41,541 nt of DNA from Bacteroidales bacterium (GTDB taxonomy: Bacteria; Bacteroidota; Bacteroidia; Bacteroidales; P3), in contig JAFXMW010000040.1 of the NCBI GenBank assembly GCA_017530105.1, positions 1 through 41,541 of the forward strand, in the 5' to 3' direction. How positions within the stretch are numbered: the first letter of the stretch is position 1; each line of letters begins with the position of its first letter. A model generated the notes under the pieces. That model was given only the letters and a program-made list of their open reading frames with translations. It had not been told where the DNA came from and ran no database searches. Shown here one piece after another: positions 34,065 through 41,541 of this stretch. The position numbers were made by a program, and so were the translations under genes.

Positions 34065-34117
34065 ACCACACCCTTCACGTCAACTACATCCCTAACACCC
34101 TAATACACAATCAACCC

Positions 34118-34600
34118 ATGTCCATAGTACAACACCGCTCACTGAAATCCATTATCAAAGGCATCTGGACCCACTCACTCTCCATACTCACCATGTTCAC
34201 CTTTCCCTATCAGGTGACCGTGGCGTGCCATCGTCTGCGGGGAGTGAAAATAGGCAAAAAATCGCACGTTGCCCGTGGCGTAATACTCGACGACCGCAAC
34301 CCCGAACTTATCGAAATCGGCAAAGGCGTAGCCATCACCTCTGGCGTGATGATCTTATGCCACCAACGCGACCTGACCGACTACCGTCCGGGCATGTATG
34401 CCATGCACTGCCCCTTCAAGGAGGGACGCGTTGTCATCAAAGACGGAGCACACATAGGCATCGGCGCCATCATCATGCCTGGAGTGACCATTGGCGAAGG
34501 AGCCATTATCGGCGCCGGCAGCGTGGTGACCCACGACATTCCACCCTACTGCGTGGCCGTGGGTTCCCCGGCAAAAGTCATTCGCGAGTTTAAAGCATAA
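34118..34600 (+). CDS. Left-handed beta-helix acyltransferase (WbbJ/LacA-like)
   Basis: 160 residues from the ATG at 34118. Hexapeptide repeats (IGIGAIIMPGVTIGEGAIIGAGSV) and the closing CVAVGSPAKVIREF are typical of trimeric LbH O- or N-acyltransferases using acetyl-CoA. The first about 35 residues are hydrophobic (SILTMFTFPYQVTVA) and may lie on the membrane. It probably acetylates a sugar of the glycan. Start chosen because upstream reading enters the CapK gene in another frame. Confidence 0.87.
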   Translation: MSIVQHRSLKSIIKGIWTHSLSILTMFTFPYQVTVACHRLRGVKIGKKSHVARGVILDDRNPELIEIGKGVAITSGVMILCHQRDLTDYRPGMYAMHCPFKEGRVVIKDGAHIGIGAIIMPGVTIGEGAIIGAGSVVTHDIPPYCVAVGSPAKVIREFKA

Positions 34601-34700
34601 TGCGCCGTTATTAGCGGTAATAAGAAGAAAACAAACAACTTATCTGCTCCCTCCCGAGGACGTAATCCATCATAGGCTGAAACTCAATATTTTATCCGTC

Positions 34701-34744
34701 ATATATATATCACTTATATATCACATATATATCCGTTATATATT
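34701..34744. repeat. AT-rich 4 x 11-bp tandem repeat (copy B)
   Basis: Units are ATATATATATC (34701-34711), ACTTATATATC (34712-34722), ACATATATATC (34723-34733) and CGTTATATATT (34734-34744). Unit 3 is identical to units 2 and 3 of copy A, unit 4 differs from copy A by two bases at its start, and similarity continues into CACAAAA downstream. It lies in the 260-nt gap 34601-34860, where I see no gene or clear promoter. Confidence 0.75.
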
Positions 34745-34860
34745 CTTTCGATATACAACTGATAGATAATACCCACAAAAACAATAGAAACGGGATAATA
34801 AAACAGACAAGCCTTACACAACCGAAGAAACACAAAGAATAAAGAACCAACCTGCTGATA

Positions 34861-35883
34861 ATGAAATATCTGTTTGAACTCAACCACCCCAAACACTACT
34901 ATCAATTCAAGTATGTGATGCAGACACTGAAGTCGCAAGGACACGAAATAGTGGTTCTTGCCCGCGACAAGGATGTGCTGCTCAATGTGCTGGAGGAGGA
35001 AGGGGTATCCTACATCGTGTTCGGAAAACACCGCAAAGCCATGTGGGCAAAGATACTGGGCACCTTTGGACTGATGGTGAACTACTGGAATATAGCCCGG
35101 AGGGAACGCCCCGATGTCATTGTGTCGAAAGCGTCATGGTACGGCACCGCAATGGCTAAAGCGTTGCACAAGAAATCCGTCATCTTCCCCGACTCCGAGG
35201 TGGTGAAAGTAACCAACCGCTATGTGGTGCCGCTATGCACCCGTGTCGTCACACCGCAGCCCTTCCAACTCAACTATGGTGAAAAACACCGTCGTATAGC
35301 CGGTATTTTCGAGGACTGCTATCTTGCCCCGTCTGTTCTTCACCCCGACAGCTCTGTGGTGGAGCGGTACGGCCTGCGCAAACCCTATGCCATAGTGCGC
35401 TTTGTGGGCTGGTATGCCAACCACGACGTGGGGAACGGCGGGTTCAACTACGAACAGAAGAAAACCCTGGTCGAGACCATCGCCCGATATATGAACGTGT
35501 ACATCTCCTCCGAGAAACCCTTGCCCGAGGAACTGTCGGCCTACAAACTGCCTACGCCCGCCAACGCCATCCACGATGTGCTTTATTGCGCCGACCTGTA
35601 TATCGGCGACTCGCAGACCATGGCCGCCGAGGCCGCTTTGCTTGGCACCCCCGCCATCCGGTCCAACACCTTCGTAGGTCCTAACGACATGTCGAATTTC
35701 ATCATGTTGGAAAAGGAGTACGGAATGCTTTACAACATCGCCGACCCAGCCGAGGCTATCGAAAAAGCCAAGCAACTGGCCGAAAGCCCCCGCAAAGCGG
35801 AGTGGTTGCAGAAAAGAGAGCAGTACTACGCCCACGTGGGTGACACCAATGCCGCCATTGTGGATATGCTAACCGAAATATAA
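34861..35883 (+). CDS. DUF354 family protein (GT-B-like fold)
   Basis: 340 residues. KYLFELNHPKHYYQFKYVMQ at the start and YIGDSQTMAAEAALLGTPAIRS near residue 240-262 match the DUF354 family, which looks like a GT-B/UDP-GlcNAc 2-epimerase fold. Members occur in archaeal and bacterial glycan clusters, with no settled activity. It is the first gene after copy B of the AT repeat and sits 2 nt before a deacetylase-like gene, a frequent partner. A glycosyltransferase role is plausible. Confidence 0.82.
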   Translation: MKYLFELNHPKHYYQFKYVMQTLKSQGHEIVVLARDKDVLLNVLEEEGVSYIVFGKHRKAMWAKILGTFGLMVNYWNIARRERPDVIVSKASWYGTAMAKALHKKSVIFPDSEVVKVTNRYVVPLCTRVVTPQPFQLNYGEKHRRIAGIFEDCYLAPSVLHPDSSVVERYGLRKPYAIVRFVGWYANHDVGNGGFNYEQKKTLVETIARYMNVYISSEKPLPEELSAYKLPTPANAIHDVLYCADLYIGDSQTMAAEAALLGTPAIRSNTFVGPNDMSNFIMLEKEYGMLYNIADPAEAIEKAKQLAESPRKAEWLQKREQYYAHVGDTNAAIVDMLTEI

Positions 35884-35885
35884 TC

Positions 35886-36644
35886 ATGGATTTCACAGTC
35901 AAGAAATACTGCCAGCTGCTCGATGCCCTCAAGGCAAGCGGACTCTCTTTCAAACTGAGGCACGATGTCGATTTGCTCCCCGCCAACTCGCTGCGTACCG
36001 CACAATTGGAGAAAGAGCGGGGATTGACCGCCACCTATTATTTCCGCTGCGTGCCGGAGAGCTACGACCCTGTCATCATCAAACAGATTGCCTCGCTGGG
36101 GCATGAAATAGGCTACCACTACGAATCGCTCACAACCTGTGGGGGCAACCTCGAAGAGGCATATCATGATTTTTGCGGCAACCTGGAAAAGCTGAGGCAA
36201 CTGGCACCCATACATTCCATTTGCATGCATGGTTCGCCGCGAAGCCCCTGGGACAGCCGCGACCTTTGGAAACACTACGACTACCATAGTCTGGGCATTG
36301 ATTTCGAGCCCTACCTCGACACCGATTTTTCGGACAAACTCTACCTCACCGACACTGGCAGACGTTGGGACGGCTACCACGTAAGCCTGCGCGACAAGAT
36401 ACCGCAATACCAGGACCTTTGGGACAGCCAAGGCCTCACCTTCCACTCCACCGACCAGATAATCGGGCAACTGCTCGACCCCTCTTCACGATTGCGGCAG
36501 GCTGGCAAGACCTTACTCATCACCACCCACCCTCAACGTTGGAACCCCTTTGGGCTACGGTACTGTAGAGAATACTGCACCCAAACGTTAAAAAACGTAG
36601 TCAAGCACTACATTATCAGGAAAAATAAAAAAAACACACAATAA
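35886..36644 (+). CDS. Polysaccharide deacetylase-like protein
   Basis: 252 residues without signal peptide. FKLRHDVDL near residues 20-28 corresponds to the Asp-containing NodB motif 1, and GHEIGYHYESL near 74-84 to motif 2. The second His of the usual H-x3-H is not in register, as also seen in some cytoplasmic family members. Further conserved-looking MHGSPRSPWD may be motif 3. Starts 2 nt after the DUF354 gene. Probable substrate is a sugar intermediate; activity is unproven. Confidence 0.75.
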   Translation: MDFTVKKYCQLLDALKASGLSFKLRHDVDLLPANSLRTAQLEKERGLTATYYFRCVPESYDPVIIKQIASLGHEIGYHYESLTTCGGNLEEAYHDFCGNLEKLRQLAPIHSICMHGSPRSPWDSRDLWKHYDYHSLGIDFEPYLDTDFSDKLYLTDTGRRWDGYHVSLRDKIPQYQDLWDSQGLTFHSTDQIIGQLLDPSSRLRQAGKTLLITTHPQRWNPFGLRYCREYCTQTLKNVVKHYIIRKNKKNTQ

Positions 36645-36659
36645 TAAGCAACTAACCCC

Positions 36660-36675
36660 GTTAATAGTTATTAAC
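36660..36675. promoter_or_regulatory. Short palindrome upstream of wza
   Basis: GTTAATA and TATTAAC form a 7-bp perfect dyad with a 2-bp spacer, 20 nt before the wza ATG. Possible operator; no TAnnTTTG box is seen next to it. Confidence 0.35.
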
Positions 36676-36695
36676 CTTATCAGGTATCAGGAAAC

Positions 36696-37487
36696 ATGAA
36701 AGCAATTAACAAAGTATTATTAGTCGCCTTTTGCGCTACTATTGCACTGAGTTCGTGCGTGACTCCCAGCCAGGTCAACTATCTTCAGGACATGCGGCAT
36801 GGCAGCCAGATTGAATTGGAGAACAAATTCCAAGCCATTATTAGCCCTTATGACGAACTGGATATTTATGTGTTCGGTCCATCAGACGACGAGAAGCTAC
36901 TTAAACCATTCAATATCAGCAGTTCAACCATAGGTGGCTCCTCCATTAACAGGCGTGGAGCATATCTAGTGGACGTTAATGGCAATATCCAATTCCCCGT
37001 GTTAGGTGAAGTACATGTTGCCGGACTGACACGTCTGCAACTTCAAGACTCGCTGAGAATACGTCTGGAGAAAGACGGGCTGTTGCACCAGCCTGTGGTT
37101 ATCGCCCGTTTTGCAAACTTTAAAATCTTCTTCCTCGGAGCTGAAGGAGGAAAATCCATCACCATCAGCAATGAGCGATGCACGTTTCTGGAGGCTTTGG
37201 CCCTTTGCGGCGATTTGAGTGTATACACCAACCGCAACAAGATTGCCGTAATGCGCGAGATTGACGGAAAGATGGTGATGCGGTATCTCGACCCGCGTTC
37301 CTCATCGGTGTTCCAGGATCCATTCTTCATGCTTCAACAGAATGACTTTATCATCACGCAAAACTACAACACCTCCACAACCCGGACCGAAGCCCGCAAC
37401 TTTGTCAGTATGTGGGTTTCTACAGCGATGTCCACCATCACTCTGGCCCTCACAATCATAAACCTCGTCAATAGAAGCAAAAACTAA
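36696..37487 (+). CDS. wza: Polysaccharide export outer-membrane lipoprotein (Wza-like)
   Basis: 263 residues. Lipoprotein signal with lipobox LSSC (Cys21). The poly-export domain (about 45-135) starts ISPYDELDIYVFG, followed by an SLBB-like region (about 140-215), and a C-terminal hydrophobic helix (about 235-258) that would insert in the outer membrane. It forms the exit channel for the glycan. Shorter than E. coli Wza (379), but usual for Bacteroidota. Followed by the Wzc-type kinase. Confidence 0.92.
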   Translation: MKAINKVLLVAFCATIALSSCVTPSQVNYLQDMRHGSQIELENKFQAIISPYDELDIYVFGPSDDEKLLKPFNISSSTIGGSSINRRGAYLVDVNGNIQFPVLGEVHVAGLTRLQLQDSLRIRLEKDGLLHQPVVIARFANFKIFFLGAEGGKSITISNERCTFLEALALCGDLSVYTNRNKIAVMREIDGKMVMRYLDPRSSSVFQDPFFMLQQNDFIITQNYNTSTTRTEARNFVSMWVSTAMSTITLALTIINLVNRSKN

Positions 37488-37530
37488 ATAGGCACCCCAT
37501 AAATTCTGTAAACTGATTATCACAAACGCC

Positions 37531-40044
37531 ATGGACGAAAATAATCAAAATGCCCAGGTCACACAGACCAGTCTGTCATTTCTCGACGACAAACAATCCA
37601 TTTCCTTTCACATAAAGGATCTTGTGTTTCTTCTGCTGCGCAATATCCACTGGTTGCTAATCTTTGCATTGATTGGTGGATTGGTGGCCAATTTCTATGC
37701 CCGCCGTCAGGAGAAGATATACGAAAGCAGTGCCAAGATATTAATCCGTAGCGGCAACGATGTCGGAATCAGCGATAACGACACCCGTGAAGCGACTATC
37801 CGCTCGGCACTGGGTCTGCGCTCGTTTTACTCGAGCACCATTAATAACGAGATAATGATTCTCACGTCGAAATCCACCATCAGGAAAGCCGTTGAGGATT
37901 TGCATCTGAATGTTATCTACACGACGAAGACCCGTCTGATTCACCGCGAGAAAGACCTTTACAACGCCGCCCCGGTAGAGATTGAGTTGGTGGACAATAG
38001 CGAAGAAGGGTTCACACTCCCGCGCAGGCTGACGCTGAAACCTGTCGACAGCAAGCATGTCATTCTTTCACGTCCGGGTCACCACTCCCTTTACATCCCG
38101 TTGGACAAGAAAGTCATCACTCCGATGGGTAAACTGATTGTTCACAAGACATGGGCTTTTGTGGACGACTATATCGGACAGGAGATTTATGTGGACAATC
38201 TGGATGTTGCCGCCGTAGCAGAACGCTATCGTGCACGGTTGGTGGTGCGCCGCAATGATGATAGGAACACCATTCTCAACCTGACCATGCGCGATGCCTC
38301 TCCCCAGCGCTGTGCCGATTTCATCAACACGGTTATCCGTGTGTACAACGACGGTGCCGTGAACGACAAGAAAAGGATTATTTCCGACACTTACAATTTC
38401 ATTAACGAACGTATCAACATCATCAGCGGCGACCTTGATGCCCAAGAGTCGGCTATGGCCAACTATAGGAGTGTCAACGATGTTGTAACCTCCACCAGTG
38501 TGGGCGAAAGATATATCACAACAAGTATTTCCTCAAACAACGAAATCACCCGTATGCAGGCGGAGCTGGAGATGGTGCGTGTACTTCTTTCTGCCATCCG
38601 AAACAGCGACGGCAGCCGGGTAATTCCCGTCGGTTCTATCTCCAACTCGATTATTGTGTCGTATCTGACCAATTATAACCAGCACACTCAGGAGGTGGCC
38701 CACTATCTTGAAGTCGGCACAACCAACAACCCAGTAGCCTCACGCGCTATTGAAAACCAGCGACAGCTGTTGCAAGACCTGGCCAGTATGACCGAGGGAT
38801 ACATCGCTTCGTTGGAGCAGCGCATAGTGAACGAGCGAAATGTTGCCAACGTAGCATCGGCCAAGATGCGTTCGGTGCCACAGAAGCAGATTTACCTTGA
38901 AGGCATGGAGCGTAACCAGAAAATCAAGGAACAACTCTATGTGTCGCTGCTGACACGCCGTGAAGAGCTGATGATTAGCCAGCCTTCGCTGGAGGGTAGC
39001 GCAAAGATTATCGACGGGGCACAGCCCAGTGGAAGCCCTGTGGCTCCCAATACCGCCCACATGACACTTGTCGGCATTATTGTCGGTTTGTTGTTGCCTA
39101 TCATCTACTACCTGCTGAAACGCCTGTTCGACACCCAGGTGAAGACCTATGCCGACATTGAGTCGGCCACTACGGTACCCTTCCTCTGCGAAATACCCTC
39201 ACTTGGCGAAGGCAACCATCAAGACATTATCGTAAACGAAAAAGAGCATGAAGGCATAGCAGAATCCTTCCGACATTTACGGGCAAAAATCGATTTCCTC
39301 AGTGGGAAACCCAATGAAGCCAAAGTGCTGCTCTTCTCGTCACTCCAGCCCGGCTCTGGTAAGACCTTCACAACAAGTAATCTTGCTGCCTGCATTGGGT
39401 TGACCGACAAACGGGTTTTGATTATTGACATTGACTTGCGCAAGGCATCACTCACCCGCAAATTCTACAGCCGTCACAAGCCTGGTCTTGTGAACTATCT
39501 TACCAATAAAGAAAACAATCTCGATGCACTTATCCAGCACAATGTAATTGCACAGGGTGTCGATTCGCTCTTCTCCGGTCCTATTCCACCTAACCCCGCC
39601 GAATTGTTGAGCAGTCCCAAATTCGACCAAATGTTCAGTGAACTGCGCAAGCGTTATGACTACATCATCATCGACGGTACACCTGCCGGCATGGTTGTCG
39701 ACACCGACATCATCAAACATGTTGCAGACCATACCTGCTTCATGATTCGTGCCCGTAAGTTTGATAAGCGTATGCTCCTCGACGTAGAACGCCTGTACAA
39801 AGAGAAAGCCTTCCCGAACATGTGTACCATCCTTAACGATGTGAAATACGACAAACAGCCGCTCTATGGACGCCGTTATGGATATGGCTATGGTTACGGG
39901 TATGGTTACGGCTACGGCTACGGCTATGGCTATGGTTACGGCTATGGGAACGAAGGTCTGCCCGAGGAGAACCCGAAGGACAAGAAATGGAGTATCAAGT
40001 CGCTTAACATCTTCAAGGGCAAAAAGCAAAATAAAAAAAGCTGA
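37531..40044 (+). CDS. wzc: Wzc-type polysaccharide co-polymerase / BY-kinase
   Basis: 837 residues. Wzz domain between two membrane spans (about 35-55 and 510-530), with a long coiled-coil periplasmic part. The cytoplasmic kinase has Walker A QPGSGKT (about 606-612), Walker A' VLIIDIDLRK (about 629-638) and Walker B YIIIDGTPAG (about 711-720). The C-terminus carries a tyrosine cluster in the form of twelve consecutive Tyr-Gly pairs (783-806), the likely autophosphorylation tail. Such kinases control chain length and export together with Wza, so the gene order fits. Confidence 0.95.
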   Translation: MDENNQNAQVTQTSLSFLDDKQSISFHIKDLVFLLLRNIHWLLIFALIGGLVANFYARRQEKIYESSAKILIRSGNDVGISDNDTREATIRSALGLRSFYSSTINNEIMILTSKSTIRKAVEDLHLNVIYTTKTRLIHREKDLYNAAPVEIELVDNSEEGFTLPRRLTLKPVDSKHVILSRPGHHSLYIPLDKKVITPMGKLIVHKTWAFVDDYIGQEIYVDNLDVAAVAERYRARLVVRRNDDRNTILNLTMRDASPQRCADFINTVIRVYNDGAVNDKKRIISDTYNFINERINIISGDLDAQESAMANYRSVNDVVTSTSVGERYITTSISSNNEITRMQAELEMVRVLLSAIRNSDGSRVIPVGSISNSIIVSYLTNYNQHTQEVAHYLEVGTTNNPVASRAIENQRQLLQDLASMTEGYIASLEQRIVNERNVANVASAKMRSVPQKQIYLEGMERNQKIKEQLYVSLLTRREELMISQPSLEGSAKIIDGAQPSGSPVAPNTAHMTLVGIIVGLLLPIIYYLLKRLFDTQVKTYADIESATTVPFLCEIPSLGEGNHQDIIVNEKEHEGIAESFRHLRAKIDFLSGKPNEAKVLLFSSLQPGSGKTFTTSNLAACIGLTDKRVLIIDIDLRKASLTRKFYSRHKPGLVNYLTNKENNLDALIQHNVIAQGVDSLFSGPIPPNPAELLSSPKFDQMFSELRKRYDYIIIDGTPAGMVVDTDIIKHVADHTCFMIRARKFDKRMLLDVERLYKEKAFPNMCTILNDVKYDKQPLYGRRYGYGYGYGYGYGYGYGYGYGYGYGNEGLPEENPKDKKWSIKSLNIFKGKKQNKKS
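39877..39948 (+). repeat. Twelve tandem Tyr-Gly codon pairs in wzc
   Basis: 72 bp of TAY-GGN repeated twelve times in frame. Third codon positions vary (TAT/TAC, GGA/GGC/GGT/GGG), so the repeat is maintained at protein level rather than being a fresh DNA slippage product. Unit changes would keep the frame and change only the number of tyrosines. Confidence 0.9.
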
Positions 40045-40092
40045 TTCAGACATTAGCCATTAAGATTGCCACAAATTCAGGAGTACTAAACC

Positions 40093-41205
40093 ATGGAGAA
40101 AGAGAGCACCATTACCGTTACAACTCCATTATTGCCCAATCTGGACGACTTGAACCAGATGTTGAAGGAGATATGGGCAAGCAAATGGATTACCAATAAC
40201 GGTCAGTTCCATCAGCAATTTGAAAAGGCATTATGCGAATATCTGAAGGTGCCCTATGTCAGTGTTTTTACTAATGGAACACTCCCTCTCCTGATAGCGT
40301 TGCAGGCTTTAGGGGTGAAAGGAGAGGTAATCACCACACCCTATAGTTTTGTGGCTACCACCCACAGCATCTGGTGGAATGGGCTGAAACCCGTCTTTGT
40401 GGATATAGACCCTTCGAACTGCGGCATTGACCCCGACAGGATAGAAGAAGCCATCACGCCCCAGACTACCGCCATCCTTCCTGTACACTGCTACGGCAAA
40501 CCCTGCGACAATAAACGAATACAGGAAATAGCCGACAAGCACGGGCTGAAAGTAATCTACGATGCGGCACACGCTTTCGGTGTGGAGGAAGATGGAAAGT
40601 CTATTCTCGAATGGGGAGACCTCTCCACCCTCAGTTTCCATGCCACCAAAGTCTTCAACACAGTGGAAGGTGGTGCATTGGTTATCCACGACGAACAGAT
40701 GAAACGCCACGTTGACTATCTCAAGAACTTTGGATTTGAAAGCGAGGTGGAAGTTGTAGCACCTGGTATCAACGGCAAGATGGATGAAATCAGGGCTGCA
40801 ATCGGCTTGCTCAATCTACAACATGTCGACTCTGCTATTGAAGCACGGCACCGCATTGCGGTACGCTATCGTCAAGCTCTTCGCAACGTTGACGGCATCG
40901 ACTTCTTTGAGGACATGCCCGGCGTGAGGCACAACTACAGCTACTTTCCCATCTTTGTCCATGCCGACAAATATGGCTTGACTCGGGATCAACTTTATTT
41001 CAAACTACAGAAGCACAACATCTATGGTCGACGCTACTTTTATCCCCTTATCAGCACTTTCGGTGACTACCGCCAGTTGCCCAGTGCTGCACCCGCGAAC
41101 CTTCCCAATGCCACTCGCATCGCCGATGAAGTAATCTGCCTTCCGATGCATCACGAACTAACCGACAGCGATATAGACAGGATTCTTGACATCATCGTTG
41201 ACTAA
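40093..41205 (+). CDS. DegT/DnrJ/EryC1 family sugar aminotransferase
   Basis: 370 residues, PLP-dependent. The cofactor Lys is in SFHATKVFNTVEGG (about residue 190), with the phosphate-binding FTNGTLPL near 59-66 and the DAAHAFG segment. The SFHATK-x-F-x-TVEGG form resembles VioA/FdtB-like enzymes aminating dTDP-keto-6-deoxy sugars. GDP-4-keto-6-deoxymannose made by gmd is another possible substrate (perosamine synthase reaction). No dTDP-glucose dehydratase is in the window. It is the last gene of the operon, before a terminator. Confidence 0.9.
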   Translation: MEKESTITVTTPLLPNLDDLNQMLKEIWASKWITNNGQFHQQFEKALCEYLKVPYVSVFTNGTLPLLIALQALGVKGEVITTPYSFVATTHSIWWNGLKPVFVDIDPSNCGIDPDRIEEAITPQTTAILPVHCYGKPCDNKRIQEIADKHGLKVIYDAAHAFGVEEDGKSILEWGDLSTLSFHATKVFNTVEGGALVIHDEQMKRHVDYLKNFGFESEVEVVAPGINGKMDEIRAAIGLLNLQHVDSAIEARHRIAVRYRQALRNVDGIDFFEDMPGVRHNYSYFPIFVHADKYGLTRDQLYFKLQKHNIYGRRYFYPLISTFGDYRQLPSAAPANLPNATRIADEVICLPMHHELTDSDIDRILDIIVD

Positions 41206-41224
41206 TTAACTCAGCAATACAAAG

Positions 41225-41261
41225 AACGGAGATTGCCTATAAAGCAGTCTCCGTTTTTTTA
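41225..41261 (+). terminator. Rho-independent terminator of the glycan operon
   Basis: AACGGAGA (41225-41232) pairs with TCTCCGTT (41248-41255), extended by inner TGC/GCA, followed by TTTTTTA. Confidence 0.88.
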
Positions 41262-41330
41262 TCCCAAATCGGTCATTAGGGTTTATGGCAGATTAGTATT
41301 TGTTTCAAGCATATTGGCCGCATCGCTGGC

Positions 41331-41391
41331 GAACGTTGCGTAAAGCGAGTGCAGAGAAAGCTCGCTTGCTCTGCCGAGTCATAGCAACGTC
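41331..41391. repeat. Structured palindromic repeat, copy 1
   Basis: Outer arms ACGTTGC (41333-41339) and GCAACGT (41384-41390), inner GCAGAG/CTCTGC with an AAGC/GCTT tip. Starts 70 nt past the operon terminator. An intervening stretch with a GTAGC/GCTAC hairpin separates it from copy 2. No gene is visible in 41262-41541. Confidence 0.75.
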
Positions 41392-41445
41392 AACGAAGTT
41401 AAGACGTAGCGGGCTACGGCGAGACAGGGATGTGGACAAGATGCC

Positions 41446-41507
41446 GAACGTTACGCAAAGCGAGAGCAGAGAAAGCTTGCTTGCTCTGCCGAGCCCAAGT
41501 AACGTCA
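41446..41507. repeat. Structured palindromic repeat, copy 2
   Basis: Same layout as copy 1: outer arms ACGTTAC (41448-41454) and GTAACGT (41499-41505), inner GCAGAG/CTCTGC and AAGC/GCTT. The outer stem differs from copy 1 by a paired change (G-C in copy 1, A-T here), which keeps the pairing. Confidence 0.75.
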
Positions 41508-41541
41508 TGGAACATAAAGAAATGCTGATATGGCATAAACA

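Noticed and set aside
41331-41507. Possible CRISPR array
   Set aside because: Only two copies, each about 60 bp with nested dyad, no equal-length spacers and no cas genes.
41305-41508. Minus-strand open frame of 67 codons
   Set aside because: It consists mainly of the two structured repeats; such frames are by-products of palindromic repeats.

Overview
The window looks like a Bacteroidales (Bacteroidota) chromosome. The signs are several TAnnTTTG-type promoter boxes, a NusG-like UpxY antiterminator at a surface-glycan locus, an IntDOT-like tyrosine recombinase that lacks the first catalytic Arg, and weak Shine-Dalgarno signals at most starts. I cannot name a genus.

Positions 1-6888 are one end of an integrated prophage-like element. 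Three minus-strand genes encode virion-like proteins: a very large one running off the left edge (1086 residues seen, no stop), a coiled-coil protein, and an Ala/Gly-rich protein. A small plus-strand gene of the GRxxGTPNK type follows, then a minus-strand integrase. The integrase lies directly beyond the 3' end of a tRNA-Ser(GGA), the classic arrangement for integration into a tRNA 3' end. Three of the element's minus-strand genes carry four units of an exact 9-nt-period repeat just upstream of the start codon.

Positions 6977-8832 hold one chromosomal gene, a lipoprotein zinc peptidase resembling M49 (dipeptidyl-peptidase III), with its own promoter and terminator. Positions 8833-9444 are non-coding and hold a large inverted repeat and a promoter.

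Positions 9445-41261 are a capsule or O-antigen type locus, all on the plus strand. In order it contains: a GT2; upxY with its own promoter and a hairpin-rich leader; an unusual phosphoglycosyl transferase; wzm; gmd and fcl (GDP-L-fucose); wzt with a cargo-recognition domain; a GT2; an aldolase / Rossmann-like / ATP-grasp triad; a GT2; an NRPS-type adenylation enzyme; an acyl carrier protein; a GNAT acyltransferase; a CE4 deacetylase; a GT2; a GT-C membrane protein; a GT4; a carboxyethyl-ornithine-synthase-like opine dehydrogenase; a WbpP-type epimerase; a GT4; a PaaK/CapK adenylating enzyme; a left-handed beta-helix acyltransferase; a DUF354 protein; a second deacetylase-like protein; Wza; a Wzc-type tyrosine kinase with twelve Tyr-Gly repeats; and a DegT-family sugar aminotransferase before a strong terminator.

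The standout is the set of genes that make, activate and transfer an unusual small acid: aldolase, ATP-grasp, adenylation enzyme, ACP, GNAT, opine synthase and CapK. My reading, which is inference, is that this organism decorates its surface glycan with a non-standard amino acid or hydroxy acid carried on a dedicated ACP. The decorated chain would be exported by Wzm/Wzt, with Wza and Wzc also encoded. Two variants of a 4 x 11-bp AT-rich tandem repeat lie at 23905-23948 and 34701-34744, where base composition shifts, and may mark cassette joints. A pair of structured repeats with one covarying base pair closes the window.
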